This document shows positions 20,572 to 31,405 of a DNA stretch of 64,000 bases, one piece after another. Origin of the DNA: Blepharisma stoltei. Lineage: Eukaryota; Ciliophora; Heterotrichea; Heterotrichida; Blepharismidae. Numbering within the stretch: position 1 is the first letter of the stretch; every line of letters starts with the position of its first letter. A program made the position numbers and the translations under genes. The notes below the pieces were generated by a model. It had not been told where the DNA came from, made no database searches, and saw only the letters and a program-made list of their open reading frames with translations. Location of the stretch: positions 811,001 through 875,000 of the forward strand of contig CAJZBQ010000041.1 of the NCBI GenBank assembly GCA_914767885.1. The letters are read 5' to 3'.

Positions 20572-23334
20572 ATGGGACAGATTTGCATGAAATTTAAACC
20601 AAATCGCTACATAGAAGGTGAAGATAAAAATAACGATGTAACTGGCGAAGAAAGGACTCATTTAAATAGAGTTCCAAAACCAGACCATAAAAAAAGCGCA
20701 GTTCATGACGAAGAAGCAGCTTTACGAGAATTAGCTGAAAAAAAGAAAAAATCCAAGCCTGGGACCTTGAGACAAGTTATGACTTATATAGAAGCTCAGG
20801 ACGCTGAAATCGACCCTCAGGCTCAAAAAAGCCAAGACGATAAAAAACTTATTATAACAGCACTGAATAATCATTTTATCTTTACAAGCTTAACTGATGA
20901 AGACAAAGAAATGGTCGCTGAGTCAATGCAGCTTTATATTTTTCAGCTGGGAAGTACCGTTTTCGAACAAGAAAAACCATCAAGGTCATATTATGTTGTT
21001 AAAAGTGGTGTCCTTGAAGTCATTGTAAATGGCAAAAGAGTCAACCGAATCCACCCAGGTGAAGGCTTTGGAGAGCTCGCTTTACTTCATGATAACCCAC
21101 GATCAGCTACGGTCAGATGCCTAGAAAAAACCTTACTCTGGGGCATCGAAAGGCAGACCTTTAGAAAAGTTATTGAAGAAATGAACACACAAATATATGA
21201 ACAGAATAGGGAGTTTCTCGAAAAGGTCGCCTTGCTACAGCCACTTAGCTCACGGCAAAAAGACTCTTTAGCAGCTTCTCTTGTAGCCTGCAAGTATACA
21301 TCAGGCCAAAAAATAATTTCAGAAGGCGAAAGTGGGCAGCAGCTGTTTATTATAAAAGAAGGGACTGTTTCAGTACAAAAAGGGTCGCAAGAAATTGCCA
21401 GACTGCATGCTGGGGGCTACTTCGGAGAAATGGCCCTGCTTACTAATGCACCGAGATCAGCTACTTGTGTAGCTATTGAAGGTCCAGTCAAATGTGTATC
21501 TTTGTCCAGAGAAACCCTTCAAAAAACATTAGGAAACCAGCTTCAAGATATCATAGAAAAAAATACTATAATGGAGGCTATAAATAAATCAGAAACTTTA
21601 GGATACTTAAACAAAGACCAAAAAGACTCTATTATCAGAGAACTTCATATAAAAAGTTACAAAGGAGGTGACGTTGTAATCCAAGCAGGGACTTCTTGCA
21701 GCTCAAAACTCTTTATAATTATTACTGGCAGGCTTCAATTTGCAAAGACCACTCAACTTTTTGCAGATAAAGGCACTGCTGTCGGCGATGTGTATGTGGC
21801 CCAAACTCATTCAGAAGAGCAGAAATATGAAGATGACATGATTGCTTCGTCTGATATGAAAGTGGGTGAACTTACAAAATACCGATTCGAAGTCAGCATA
21901 GGCGGCAGATATGAAGACGTTGTCAAAGAAAACGCTGCCACCAATGTCTTAAGAAAAGTCTACCTATTTAACACCTTAGACAGTACCAAAATGAAAGAGT
22001 TGTTTGGGATCATCAGAAGTGTAAAATATGGAGAAGGCGACATTATCATAAAAGAAGGGACCCCTATTGATGCTGTTTATATAGTAAAACGAGGAAAAGT
22101 TGACTTAAGAAAAAATGGGGAATTGATAAGGACAGTTATGAAGCATGATTATTTTGGGGAGCGGGGCTTTTTGATTGATAATATTTCGACTGTCTCTGCA
22201 ATAGCTAATGGAGGTGTCACGGTATGGGTTATCCAAAATAATGATTTTATACAGCTGGTCAATGAAAATATGAGAAAGCAGCTGCTGAAGAGAATAAAAA
22301 TGGAGGACGAAAGGGTGGAGTTAAAAGATTTGATTGTGATTAAGCTGCTTGGAAAAGGGATGTTTGGAAAAGTATATTTAGTTAGACCTGCGAGTGCATT
22401 TCAGCTATATGCGCTTAAAGCGATTTCTAGGCGTAAAATCGATATCTACGCGATCCAAGAACACCTACTGCTGGAAAAGCATATTTTGCTTTTGATAGAC
22501 CATCCGTTTATAGTGAAAATGGTGCGTACGTATAAAGATGACAAGCGAATTTATTTTTTATTAGAATATATTCATGGCCTTGAGCTGAGCATGATATTGA
22601 GGCATGTAGGTCTTCTCAGTAACAGTGATTCTCAGTTTTATATAGGCTCCTTGATACTTGTTTTGCAGTATCTTCATGAACGAGATATCATATATAGAGA
22701 TGTGAAACCTGATAATGTTATGGTTGATTCTTCAGGCTTTATAAAACTAATTGACTTTGGTACTGCAAAGCAAGTGCAAGGGAGAACTTATACGCTGGTA
22801 GGGACTTATCATTATATGTCACCTGAAGCTATTGTAGGAAAAGGTTATAATAAAAATGCAGATTTATGGAGTTTAGGCATATGCTTATATGAATTCTTAT
22901 GTGGAAGAGTTCCTTTTGGAGAAGACGAAGAAGATCCTTATAAGATTTATGAAGCCATTCTTGACATGAATTTAGAGTATCCATCAGAAATTGAAGGTCC
23001 AAGTGAGTCCGCTAAGTCTCTGATAGGCCAACTGCTAAGTAAATTAGGAGAGCATAGAAGTGGAGGATCAATAGAGAACCTAAAAAAGCATGAATGATTT
23101 GCAGGGTTTGATTGGGAAGGGCTAATGCACCAAACTGTTGTGCCTCCTTATACCCCTGATGTGGGGGATAATTTTGAAGACATTGAAGAAGATGATGCAG
23201 AGCAGAGAGAGCCTTGGGATCAAGTATTAAATCAGGAAAGTGAGGATAGTGATAGCTCAATGCCTGAGCTGATTGATACTGAACTTGAAGAGTTTAAACT
23301 GTCAATACCAAGAAATTGGGATGCTGGCTTTTAA
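20572..23334 (+). CDS. PKG: cGMP-dependent protein kinase with several cyclic-nucleotide-binding domains
   Basis: Ser/Thr kinase activated by cyclic nucleotide. N-terminal MGQICMKF suggests myristoylation plus palmitoylation. CNB domains: residues about 95-210 (GEGFGELALLHDNPRSATVR, an intact phosphate-binding cassette), 215-330 (GGYFGEMALLTNAPRSATC, intact), 335-450 (degenerate, no clear cassette) and 455-565 (HDYFGERGFLIDNISTVSA, altered). Kinase about 583-845: GKGMFGKVYLV, YALKAI, YRDVKPDNVM, LIDFGTAK, GTYHYMSPE. The C-tail reads HEW-FAGFDWEGL, with TGA at 23095-23097 as the conserved Trp. An acidic tail follows to TAA (920 aa). The four-CNB layout resembles apicomplexan/ciliate PKG. No inserts. 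Confidence 0.92.
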
Positions 23335-23487
23335 ATATTGTAAATTCATTTAATAAGAATTTGTCTATTTCCCTAATAAACAATTTCATTTTTTAACCAT
23401 GAAATCATAACAATTTCTATTTAATAACGTTTTATTAACAGATTTTCTAGTCAGTAATTATAAATAATTTTAAAAGAATAGCAATTT

Positions 23488-24759
23488 TTAAGTTGACATC
23501 AGCTTTGAGCCTAAATCATGGACTTTTCTATCTAAATTTGGCAGCACCTCTTTATAAAAGTCTCGGCTTGACTGGCTTCCACTTTTAGGATTTGAATTCC
23601 ACTTCTGAGGAGAAAGCCCCAAACTCAGCTTTGGGAATGATTTTTCTCGAATCAGCTCAATAACCCTGGATTTTGAAATTAGCATACCAATAAGCTGCTC
23701 TCTTTCTGTTTGTGTTAAAACAGGCCATTTTCCTTTTCTAGCTTGCAGATTTTCTACATCTTTTGTAACGTCATTGAGACATTCTTCAAGAATCTGCTCC
23801 AGCTCAGTTCTCCTTGAATTAATTTTTTCCAGCTCTGATTTGAGGAGAATTACTTGACTTTGTGCAGATTTTAATTCAGAATGGATAGTTTGTATTAGTG
23901 GATCAGTAATTACTGAAGAGTTTGACCTTAATCTTGCAGTATTAATTGTTAATTGAGATTTAGTCAGCATTGAATTTGGGCTGCTATCTAAACTTTCAGT
24001 ATGTTTTTTTTGATATTTCATTATAGTGATTTTTAATTTTCTAATTTGAACGTTGGCTGTTTCTAAGTCAGAAGTCAGGTCTTTTATTTTTGATTTAAGC
24101 TCTTTGTTTTCATCAATCAGTTGTCTATTAAAATCTTCTATTCTCCCTACAGTTCCTTGGAGTTCTTCTATTTGTCTTCAAGGGCCAGATTTTGAAAGAA
24201 GCTCAATATCCTTGTCTTTTGACTGCTTAACTTGTTCAAATTCTTGATAAGCTTTATCAAGTCTGGCGTTAAAAATTCTTAATAAATCACTTTCATGACA
24301 TTTTAATCTTTTTTGATTGGCATCTTCTAAGTCTTTAACACTGGTTTTTACTTTTTCATTAAGATCATCCAAGTATTTAATTTTATCATCTACCTGCTCT
24401 TCAATTTGATATGTATTTGGCGATTTTCTTTTATCTTCACGCATTTTTTTCATCATTGTCGATGCATTTTCTTGGAAATGCAAAACTGCTTCTGCGTTCA
24501 TTTTTTTGATCATCGCGTTTTCAGACGTTAAAAATTGAATTTTTTGATTGAGTTGCATGTTTTCATTGGTAAGATCTGCTATTAAGGATTTTAAGTCACT
24601 TATTTCTTTATTGAGGAGCTGAGTGTTTTTTGAAACAATTGAACGAGTTTTTGTGGGAGATGATTTGAGGGCGCTGGTGAGAGATTGGACGAGAGTGTTT
24701 AAGACTGGAGATGAAGAAGTTTTGCCATCTTCTGTTTGTAAGAGATCTGTGCTTTGCAT
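23488..24759 (-). CDS. Coiled-coil protein, possibly cytoskeletal
   Basis: Family not recognised. About 423 aa, joined through TGA = Trp near 24178. Coiled coil from about residue 40 to 310 (LNKEISDLKSLIADLTNENM, DENKELKSKIKDLTSDLE). After it comes a compact segment WPVLTQTEREQLIGMLISKS and a basic Ser-rich end. No signal peptide or membrane segment. The content fits basal-body/centrosomal proteins of ciliates, but nothing specific supports that. Start MQSTDLLQ at 24759; stop TAA. Confidence 0.65.
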
Positions 24760-25135
24760 TTAACAGATTTTTTATATTAATTTTTTATTGTGCATTGTAT
24801 GAAAATAGTAAAATTTGGTATTAAGCCTAGATTATGATAGAAATGTTTTATCATTGGAGATTTGGTGTTTTTATTAAATTTAACTAAAAAGACATTAATT
24901 CTGCCAAGTAATTACTAAATAGCTTGCATAATTTCTTAATCGATAAAACTCTATTAAACATTTCATTGATGAATTTACCACCTGCATATAGATATATGCA
25001 AATTGAATTATATAGAAAAATTAAAAAGAAGCTAATCATCTGAATATAATAATTTTGAAAAGAAATAAAAGTTAATAAAACAATTTTCTCCTATTTTTTA
25101 TACTTCAGCAATTTAATTATGATTGCATAAAATAA
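24760..25135. other. AT-rich intergenic region
   Basis: No gene or recognisable element between the coiled-coil gene and the decayed small membrane-protein gene. It does not contain the missing dynein C-terminus in any frame. Confidence 0.45.
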
Positions 25136-25560
25136 TTATTTCAGTTTTTTATTTTCAAGTTCTTTATAATAATTCAAAGCAGATGCTTAATGCTCAAAAC
25201 GTTCCTTCTGATACTTATATTTAATGCTAAGCTGTTCTATAAATCTTTCAATATATGCATTTATATAGATAAGAATGTTTCTTGCGACTAAAGACTCTCC
25301 AAAGAGTCCAGAAAGCCGAGAATATTTTTTGCGAAGCATTCTGAATAAGAAATTAATAAGAGATAACCCGACAGTTGTAAGCATAAAAGCAGACATAATT
25401 CCTTGGTTCCCTATAGGGTTTCTTCCATAAATCTTTGTTCTAAGCTCTTCACTGTATAGAATAGGAAAAAAATGTCGACTGCTGAAGGTTCTCTTTTATC
25501 TTGCTGTCTAAGCGTTATATTTTGCTTATTTTCGAAGTTATCAGATTGCCTTAAATCCAT
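25136..25560 (-). pseudogene. Decayed copy of the small membrane-protein gene at 37524-38030
   Basis: MDLRQSDNFENKQ...LRQQ followed, after a one-base shift near 25430, by NPIGNQGIM...LGLSLI..., FGESLVARNILIYINAYI and QLSIKYKYQKERFEH, then a TAA and ALNYYKELENKKLK. Each piece aligns in order with the intact 168-aa protein at 37524-38030 (MDIRQTESF, NPIGSQGIM, FGESLLTRGIIIYISGYI, QLNVEYNIKKDAF, YNYYEKIKNRKL). A frameshift plus an in-frame stop make it a pseudogene unless an insert boundary was missed. It lies just beyond the truncated end of the dynein gene, in the same orientation. Confidence 0.75.
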
Positions 25561-25639
25561 CATAAGTTTATTATTAATAATAATATGAGCTTTAAAATTG
25601 ATTTTGGATAAATGGACCATTTTATTTAGAAATTATCAT

Positions 25640-25735
25640 TTGTCTTAAATATTTCATTTTTATAGAGAAAAATTAAATTGGTACAGATTTTTTGTTCCAA
25701 TTAAAAGTAGGAGTTATTAATAAATGCGACTATAC
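25640..25735. other. Possible decayed MITE end abutting dynein truncation
   Basis: On the complement, ACTCCTACTTTTAATTGGAA followed by CAAAAAATC resembles the CTCC...GGAGCAAACAAAA ends of the M-family and the 28.85-29.17 kb insert. It directly follows the last dynein codon. A matching opposite end was not found. Confidence 0.3.
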
Positions 25736-26811
25736 TTAATTATGTCGAAGTTTATGATAATTTGCTAATTTTACTTTTCCAAGCAACTTCGAAAATATAA
25801 AAAGCAAGAAAATAAATTTATCTTTCATAAAGGGCTCTGTTAAAATGAAAGATAAAACATTTTTGGTTATAGTTTTAGCCCTTTGCCTCATATTTTCATT
25901 TTTCTCTGAGTTACTAATCATAAATTCGAGCATATCATGATATAACTCCAATAATTTTAGATATATAGGATTGAGAGATTGAAAATTCAAAAAAATATAA
26001 TAAAACATTGTCACTCTTTTTGCTATACTTCTATACCTCTCTTTTTCAATTTCAAAGTTTTTCAACTTATCTTCTAATTTTTTGATCTTCAAGCCTATCT
26101 CTTTAGCACTTTCTTTACTTTCACTCAAAATCTCTACGAAATTATCATTATCAAAATTTTCCTCATCTATTTCTGATATTGTCTTTAAAATTTGTTCTTC
26201 AATTTCTTCCAGGTAATTTTTATTTGTAAATACTTCATCTAATATTTTTGTTTTATTTTTTTCGTAGTTTTGAATTTCTAATTTAGCTATTTCATCTAGC
26301 AGCTGATTTTCAATTATTTTTGATTTTAGAGAAAAATCAATTAATGTCATTTTAACACAAATATCTGGCAAAATATGAGGATTTTTTTTATTACAGATAA
26401 TATAAAATCTAAAGTCATCGTAATAAGAAATTTCTTCATCGTCGAATTTTAATAAAAATTGGCCATTTTTGCTTATAATTTCCTTGTCAAGCAGAGTAGC
26501 AATTGAATAATCAAGATTTACACTGGTATTTTCAAGCAATATAGAGTTTCCATATCTTATGCAGCTTTTTATTATTTTCAAAAAATCTGATTCAGAAATC
26601 TTCATTACTTTAAGTGTTTCACCATGCATATTTTTAATCCAATTCGACGCTATATTTTGTGGATCTATTATAAATGGCCATTTTCTGCACTTATTTATAA
26701 TTATAGAATTGACTATACAGCTACTGTCATTTGGCAGTCCAAAAGCAATTGTCTTTTTTATTTCGACAGAATTCGAAAGAAATCTCTCAATAGAAAAATC
26801 CGCTGCATAAG

Positions 26812-27229
26812 ATTAAGATTCATGCGGCCATAAGCGGGACCCCATCCGGACTACCTTGACTTCAGGAAAGGTGGCCTACACTGACGCATAGAAATCAGAG
26901 TGCAAATGCCAAGCCCAGCCAAAATTGTATCCTCTTGAATTTTTTGGCGAAGCTCTCCAGCATAAGGATCAGCTCCTAGGTTAGAGCCACCCTATGTAGG
27001 ATGCCCCGATAGTCCCGATAGACGAAGACTACAAGAGGCAAATCTGTCTAACCCATCTGGGTGGGCAGTAGACCTTCAGGGGAGAAATAAAACTTTCCTC
27101 TTCGCAAGGTGTTTTCAAGTCTGAAGGAAAGAGTTCCTGTTTTGATCTTTATCAACAATGACCCTACCTTGCTGGGTAGTGAGTGCGCTTTCGAGGTCAA
27201 TATCCTTCAACGTCACCATTTTTATTTCT
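26812..27229 (-). mobile_element. SINE-like element (copy F) in dynein AAA5
   Basis: Head on the complement at about 27228: AAATAAAAATGGTGACGTTG, related to the head of copy E. The body shares TAGGAGCTGATCCTTA and CCGCTTATGGCC with copy D. The tail is (AATCTT)n. Diverged target duplication, about 16 bp, at 26796-26811 and 27230-27245. Removal joins dynein ...QIPY to ...IERFLSNSVEIKK...GLPNDSS, the expected AAA5 order. It is the oldest-looking copy. Confidence 0.7.
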
Positions 27230-28832
27230 AACCCGTTTGTATAAGGGATTTGTAAATCTTGGAGATATTTTAGCCACTCATTTATAAATTTTTGTCTATA
27301 TAAAGCATTGAACTGACCTAAATATATAATATATGCAGAGCATAAGACTGAGTTTGTAGATACACTTTCTATATCTTTTTCAATCAATTTTTGTGAATCT
27401 CTCCACCTTATTTTTTCATTCCCTAAATTCACATATAGATTTTGGATTTTTTTTATTTTTAAATCTTTTGATTCAATACTTTTTTTGATTTCTTCATTTT
27501 CATCGATTTTTAGCTTATATTCATTTTCCAGGTTTATAACTTCGTCTTGTGTGGCTCACCAAGAAGATTGCTTTTGCTGAAGTTCGGACTGCATTATTAA
27601 TAAATTGTCTTCCTGATTAGCCAAATTTACTTTTTGAGGCTTCAAAGTTACGATTAGTTTTGCATAAGAGCTTATTGCAATCAGTCATTCTAGAAGTGCA
27701 GCTAAAGCTCTTGATGACTTTTTAACTGCTTTTATATTCATTAATGGGTTATCTAAGTATTTTTCTAGACGGTTTAATTTATCTTCTGAAATATTATCAA
27801 TATCATAGTATGCACAGATTTTCAAAAAATAGCCACCTCTTAGTAATGACTTGCTGCTTTCTCAGTTTTCCTTTGCATCAAACATCAAGCAGATTGCTTT
27901 CAAAATATGGTCAACTAATTGAGTAGGTTTACTATATGACACTATTTCATAAACATCGCTTTTTCCCAGACCAAGCATTTTTTCATTTGCAGCTGAGCAT
28001 CTATTTAATGCAGGCTCATGCGCTTTTTCCAAAGCTTCTCTTAATGCTTTAATTGTATTTATCATAGCATTGCAGTCATCGTCAGCTTTCCTTCAGATCT
28101 CTTCTTTTGGTTTTAATTCTTCTTTTTTTTGATTAATTTCTGATTCAAGTTTTTCAATTTCTTTTTGCTGCAAATCAAAATTTTCACTCAATTCACTATT
28201 AATTTTCTGTAAATTTGCTGCAATTTCGCTGAGATGATCTATTTTTTTTAGTCCGTTTTTAAATTTTAATAGATTTTCTGTCAATATATTTTTCTGCTTA
28301 ATAGAATAAGAAATAAAATATGATAAAAAGTCTAGATATGAAGATGGTGGGATATAGTATTTTCTGTCTTGCTTATTTAGAGATTCTAAAGAAAAATGAA
28401 TTAATGGAAAAAGTTCAGCTGGGATTATGTCAAAATCAAATAGATTTTTATTTTCATTAAAAATAAATTTTGCAATAGATACCATAGTCTCATGCGATCA
28501 GCTTTCATATCAATCAATTGTACAGCAATTTATAATTGAAGGATACTGCTTCATCTTCCTTATTCAATTGTCTCCAGCTGGGCTAATTGCTAAGATTATG
28601 TGGAGATTTTCCTTGCATCTTTGAAAAAAATAATCTAAAACATTATCATTTGAGTAATGGCTATTTGATTTCCCAAAACATTGCCTTACTTCATTGATAA
28701 TTTCTTTAATTTCTAAGTTGCTATACAAGTTATACGTTTCATCATCGTTAAGAATGCTGCTAATATCTTCAAGATTTTTTTCACTAACAGTTTCATTATC
28801 ATTATATGCCAGTTTTATTGATAGCTTATATC

Positions 28833-29170
28833 TAATTTCCTAAAAAAAGTGGCATCAAGTATTTATTCTAGCTTTCCCCTTTTAAATTGGTACAAAATAT
28901 CAGTGCTTTTTCAAAAATTAAAGATGAAAATAAAATACTTATATAAAATTAGTTTTGGCCTAATTAATATAATTGAAAAGTGCAAGCAGAATCAAATAAG
29001 TTTTTTAATTTTTTCTTCACAAAAATAAATTAAAAATCAAAGTATTGTTTTCACTTTATTTTATTTTCAAAATTTAAAAATTATAAATAAATTTTTTTAT
29101 AAAAAAAAATTAAATGCAAATTGAAGCAGTTTTGTTTGCTCCTATTTAAAGGGTGGAGTAATTAAATATA
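28833..29170. mobile_element. MITE-like insert (M5) in dynein AAA4
   Basis: The insert separates KNEGLVLLY from RYKLSIKLAYNDN. Subterminal inverted repeats: left CTTTCCCCTTTTAAATTGG then TACAAA; right (complement) ACTCCACCCTTTAAATAGG then AGCAAACAAAA. They resemble the M1-M4 ends but the core motif is not evident. TA dinucleotides near both ends allow in-frame excision; exact boundaries are uncertain by up to about 25 bp. Confidence 0.6.
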
Positions 29171-29628
29171 TAATAATACAAGCCCCTCGTTTTTACAGCC
29201 AGCAGTTCTTAAGCATAGCTTTAATTCTTCTTGAAATTGTGAACCTGATTTGCTAATATGAAATTTATACCCAGAAATAAATGCGGCAAGTTTTGAAAAA
29301 GTTTTCTTGCCACTTCCTTCAAGTCCAATTAGTAAAAGATGACCTCTGGAGCGCGTCAAAATTCTATGAATCCTGAATAAGTGCTCGACAGCATATTTAA
29401 AAAAGATAATATTTAATGAGCTGGATGTAATTTCATTATATCTTTCCAAAACAATCTTAAGTTTTTCTGTTAAATTCTCATCAATTTTAGTAACTACATA
29501 ATCTTTTTCATCTTCGCCCATAAAATTACTGAAAATTGCATCTGATCATTGCTCTTTTTCAATTTCACAGCCAAAATCGCTATAAATGTGTTTTTCAATT
29601 TCTTTATCAAATATAGCCTGAGCACATT

Positions 29629-29806
29629 TATAGCCCGGGCTTCTCGATCTTTACCGACGGGATAGAGGAGAATTGGCTTCGCCAACTAATGCTTGTAGCT
29701 AACTCTCCATAGCAGAAACCATATAGCAAGTGATTTTGTCACTTGGGAGTTGATCAGACCAACTCCTCTCTTTCCCATGAGAAAAAATCGAAAGGCCCGA
29801 TCCATA
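29629..29806. mobile_element. 176-bp MITE-like IES with long terminal inverted repeats in dynein
   Basis: TA at 29629-29630 and 29805-29806. The next bases are TAGCCCGGGCTTCTCGATC on the left and, on the complement of the right, TGGATCGGGCCTTTCGATT. Similarity continues about 50 bp inward, including GAGGAGAATTGG versus GAGGAGTTGG. Excision of 176 bp gives ...VKLKHL/KCAQAIFDKEIEK in frame. It is GC-rich compared with its host and belongs to a different family from M1-M5. Confidence 0.8.
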
Positions 29807-30833
29807 AAGGTGCTTAAGCTTTACAGTCTTATCCTCGATGCTATTGAGTCTATCTTTAAACTCCCTGCAGCACTCATAAGCCCAAAGTATAGTTATGTAT
29901 TTATTATCTATAAATTTATCATAATCCACCAATATAATACCTTGTATCACTTTATATAAATTCCTAAAATTAAATTGATAATGATTCTTTCCTGGAGTCG
30001 TTTCAAAATCGTTAAAAATTTTATAATAAAGTTCAATTGTAGCTTTTATTATCGTATTTATTAGGCTCGATAAGTTTTTGTTTGAGTATTCATCTAAATA
30101 TCCATGCAAAATCAAAGAAAATATTTTTTCAATACTTTTTTGGCTTGGGCTATTTTGCAAAATAACATGAAAATGCCTAATAAATCTTTTTGTAATTTCA
30201 CTTTGTTTGGATTTCATTAAAGTATAATTTGCAATAAAATAAACATCTTCTATGCTCTGGAAATAATATTTATTTATATCATAGTAGCCTCCTTCAATAG
30301 CTTGACGAATAAACTCAAATGTTGATTGAGAGTTAAAATCTTCAATTGGTAATAAATTGAGACCATCAATAAATATTACCATTTTTTTACCTGCTGGAGG
30401 CTTTCTTAAACATTGGCTTGGCTTTCTTAATTTATTTTCAATAATATTTATAATAGCTTGAGTTGAAAAATTTCGATTACAATTGAAACCTGCTGAAATG
30501 AAGCCTTCTTTTCCTTTTAAAAAATCTTTAGCATATTTTGTTTTCCCAATACCTGTTTCTCCTAAAATTAAAACATTTTTGTTTGATTTCAAAAGATTTT
30601 CTTGTAAGTAATGGTGTTTAGAATAGTCAGATGTATGGATAAAAATTGAATGAAATGGCTGAGAGCTGTTGCATGCTATTTCGTGCGTTTTTTCATCTCA
30701 CAAAACAAATTCGCATGTATCTTCATTAATTTTATATTCAAAAAGCTCAAGAATATATTCTTTTTCATTGATGGATCTAATTTTTTCTTTTAATATTCGA
30801 TCAAATTTTCTTTTATCTTCTTCATTAAGACTT

Positions 30834-31335
30834 TACATAAATAAAATGGCAACTTATCCGACCCGTCCTTCTCCCATATCCTCGGGATTTTGGGCCTAAG
30901 AGGGCCAGAGCCTGGAACAACTCGTCCGGGGGGGGCTTTCTCGGTCGGAACGCCACAACAGTTTATTTTTTACCCCGAACCAGAGGCAAGTAGTGCCAGA
31001 GTCTGCAAGGCAACTCCAAACTTTGGATGGGTAATGGGGGCCAGAAGGAGGATTCTGGGTCGTAGTTTATCTCCCATCCCTGGATGGATATGCCGGCAGC
31101 TAGGAGTTGCCCAAAGGGGTTCCTGGTCACCTCTCCCTGATAAGTGGTGACGTCGGCAAAAAGGGCGTTAGTGTAAAGAAATGCCTAGGGCGAGGAGTCT
31201 GAAGTCAGCGAAGGCGAATTAGGCTGCAATAAACCCCGAAGACTCATTCTAATTTAATCTGAGTCTGAAGTTTGCGAAGGTGGAAAAGGGCTGAAATAAA
31301 CCCCAAAGACCCATTTTAATTTAATCTAATTTAAA
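30834..31335 (+). mobile_element. SINE-like element (copy A) in dynein between AAA2 and AAA3
   Basis: Target duplication CATTAAGACTT at 30823-30833 and 31336-31346 (11 bp, perfect). Head AAATAAAATGGCAACTTATC; GC-rich body; 3' part a tandem duplication of about 70 bp (starting near 31189 and 31262, each with GAGTCTGAAGT and AATAAACCCC); tail (TTTAATC)-like repeats. Removing 513 bp gives ILWSFGGSLNEEDKRKFDRI, a conserved dynein motif. Its body is shared with copy G. Confidence 0.9.
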
Positions 31336-31402
31336 CATTAAGACTTCCTCCAAACGATCATAAAATTGAAAAAATTATATATCCTGTTCGAATTAAAAAA
31401 TA

Positions 31403-31405
31403 TTA
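31403..31405 (-). other. In-frame TAA nonsense codon in dynein
   Basis: The frame reads LLINKT-stop-YFLIRTGYIIFSILWSFGG without any shift. No 15-nt GT-AG intron and no frame-keeping TA pair was found around the stop, so it looks like a point mutation. Confidence 0.65.

Noticed and set aside
30890-31150. Open frame of 86 residues in GC-rich DNA
   Set aside because: It lies entirely within SINE copy A, is not conserved in copy G, and starts without a plausible context.
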